DNA of 64,000 nt from Hermetia illucens (taxonomy: Eukaryota > Arthropoda > Insecta > Diptera > Stratiomyidae), in assembly GCF_905115235.1 (NCBI RefSeq), contig NC_051855.1:11770388-11834387 (forward strand), in the 5' to 3' direction. The translations under genes were made by a program, and so were the position numbers. Under the pieces are notes generated by a model. The model saw only the letters and a program-made list of their open reading frames with translations, was not told the DNA's origin and did not search any database. Position 1 is the first letter of the stretch. The number at the start of each line of letters is the position of its first letter. Of the stretch, positions 63,601-64,000 are shown in pieces.

Positions 63601-64000
63601 AAAAACTTTATTAGTTTCGGATCAATGCGATACAGATGTAGGATGTCGATTAGCCAGGTATGCGGGACGCTATCGAAAACCTTGGCATAATCGATATAGC
63701 AACTAAAGAGGCTTCTTTGGCCTCTAGTTGTTTGTCCTACAGGTACCGAGTCGATAATGAGTTGCTCTTTGCAACCTCTTGAACCAACTGGGCAGCCCTT
63801 CTGCTGCTCGAACAGAATGTTGTTGGTCTCGAGGTGGGCATTGACCCTTCCACTAATAATGGACGTTATGAATTTGTGGAGGGTTGGTAAGCAAGTAATC
63901 GGTCTTGTGTCTGCGAGGTCCTGTACAGTGTTCTTCTTAGGGATAAGGTAGGTAATCCCCGCAGTGAGGAAGGGTGGAAATTCCTCCGGCCGACTTAAGA
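60650..64000 (-). mobile_element. Restriction-like-endonuclease LINE, second copy, split by R1
   Basis: Minus strand. The part near 63440-64000 aligns with the RT region of the 7-10 kb copy (CMALNPLSWLLNDTREHGFD). 61376-60975 continues with MFRRDIRMEFGLDKCRIQAI and DFYKYLGILQGTHARIGDLK with DALLSEFLRR. A jump then leads to the C-terminal MQKYTIPHTCSMLRRVLDGF near 60720, so the thumb, zinc-finger and nuclease regions are deleted. 61377-63450 is an R1 insertion flanked by AAACCATGC. The element runs off the window. Confidence 0.8.
61377..63450 (-). mobile_element. R1-clade LINE, 5' truncated (RT and 3' end)
   Basis: Minus strand. The RT starts within the linker at 63440 (RLLKHIVTTLFPHHENRG) and contains GRFGDNKAPGLDGIPNRALK, WKKQKLVLLPKPGKPPGNPA, YRPICLLDTMGKMMEKVIYN, ALDVKNAFNSANW, GVPQGSVLGPLLWN, and then in another frame TTIVGFADDLAVVV (FADD box), open for about 290 codons apart from that shift. 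The C-terminal region at 62161-61724 (RRMALRVCSGFRTTSDEAVL, VVAGMIPVDIL) is typical R1. AAACCATGC at 61368-61376 and 63451-63459 is the target duplication. The frame shift near 62600 breaks the RT just before the FADD box. Confidence 0.88.

Overview
The window is insect nuclear DNA, most likely from a fly (Diptera) with a large genome crowded with transposons. The host genes read as fly-type proteins, two introns are very short (53 and 70 bp) beside others of several kb, and the repeats (RTE, R1, Jockey and restriction-like-endonuclease LINEs, mariner/Tc1 elements, Ty3 relics) are typical of insects. Species is not decided by the sequence; a brachyceran such as a soldier fly is only a guess.

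Layout. 1-2.4 kb: broken LINEs (I-group, Jockey, RTE). 2.4-7.2 kb: mostly unassigned. 7.2-12.7 kb: minus-strand LINEs, first one with a restriction-like endonuclease (itself carrying a ~430 bp insertion), then an R1-type element. 13.7-15.2 kb (-): complete AP-1 mu gene, four exons, 422 aa. 15.8-17.5 kb: RTE, Jockey and SINE remnants. 17.8-20.4 kb (-): complete six-exon four-TM membrane protein, 255 aa. 20.4-21.5 kb: probable shared promoter region. 22.4-26.6 kb: LINE 3' ends and a broken Ty3-type fossil, probably inside intron 1 of the next gene. 27.2-35.2 kb (+): p68-type DEAD-box RNA helicase, with its last intron filled by LINE and retroelement remnants. 35.2-51.5 kb: AT-rich, with a MITE, a deleted mariner, a Tc1-like element and a satellite-like locus (two 21-bp-period arrays around a ~200 bp tandem repeat and a 640 bp pyrimidine tract) that runs into a possible terminal exon. 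51.5-58.6 kb: stacked insertions: mariner (DD34D) inside a DD41D transposon beside an RTE LINE, which itself holds a SINE that holds a LINE. 59.4-60.2 kb (-): last exon of an unrecognised host gene ending in a cysteine-rich tail. 60.4-64 kb: R1 inside a restriction-endonuclease LINE.

The host genes have unrelated jobs (clathrin adaptor, membrane tetraspan, RNA helicase, unknown) and no operon-like relation is implied. The strongest unusual signals are (1) a 3'-terminal hairpin shared by the RTE LINE and a tRNA-derived SINE, with a stem that changes on both sides but still pairs; (2) several nested insertions whose target-site duplications can be read; and (3) the composite satellite/pyrimidine locus at 43.6-47.9 kb.
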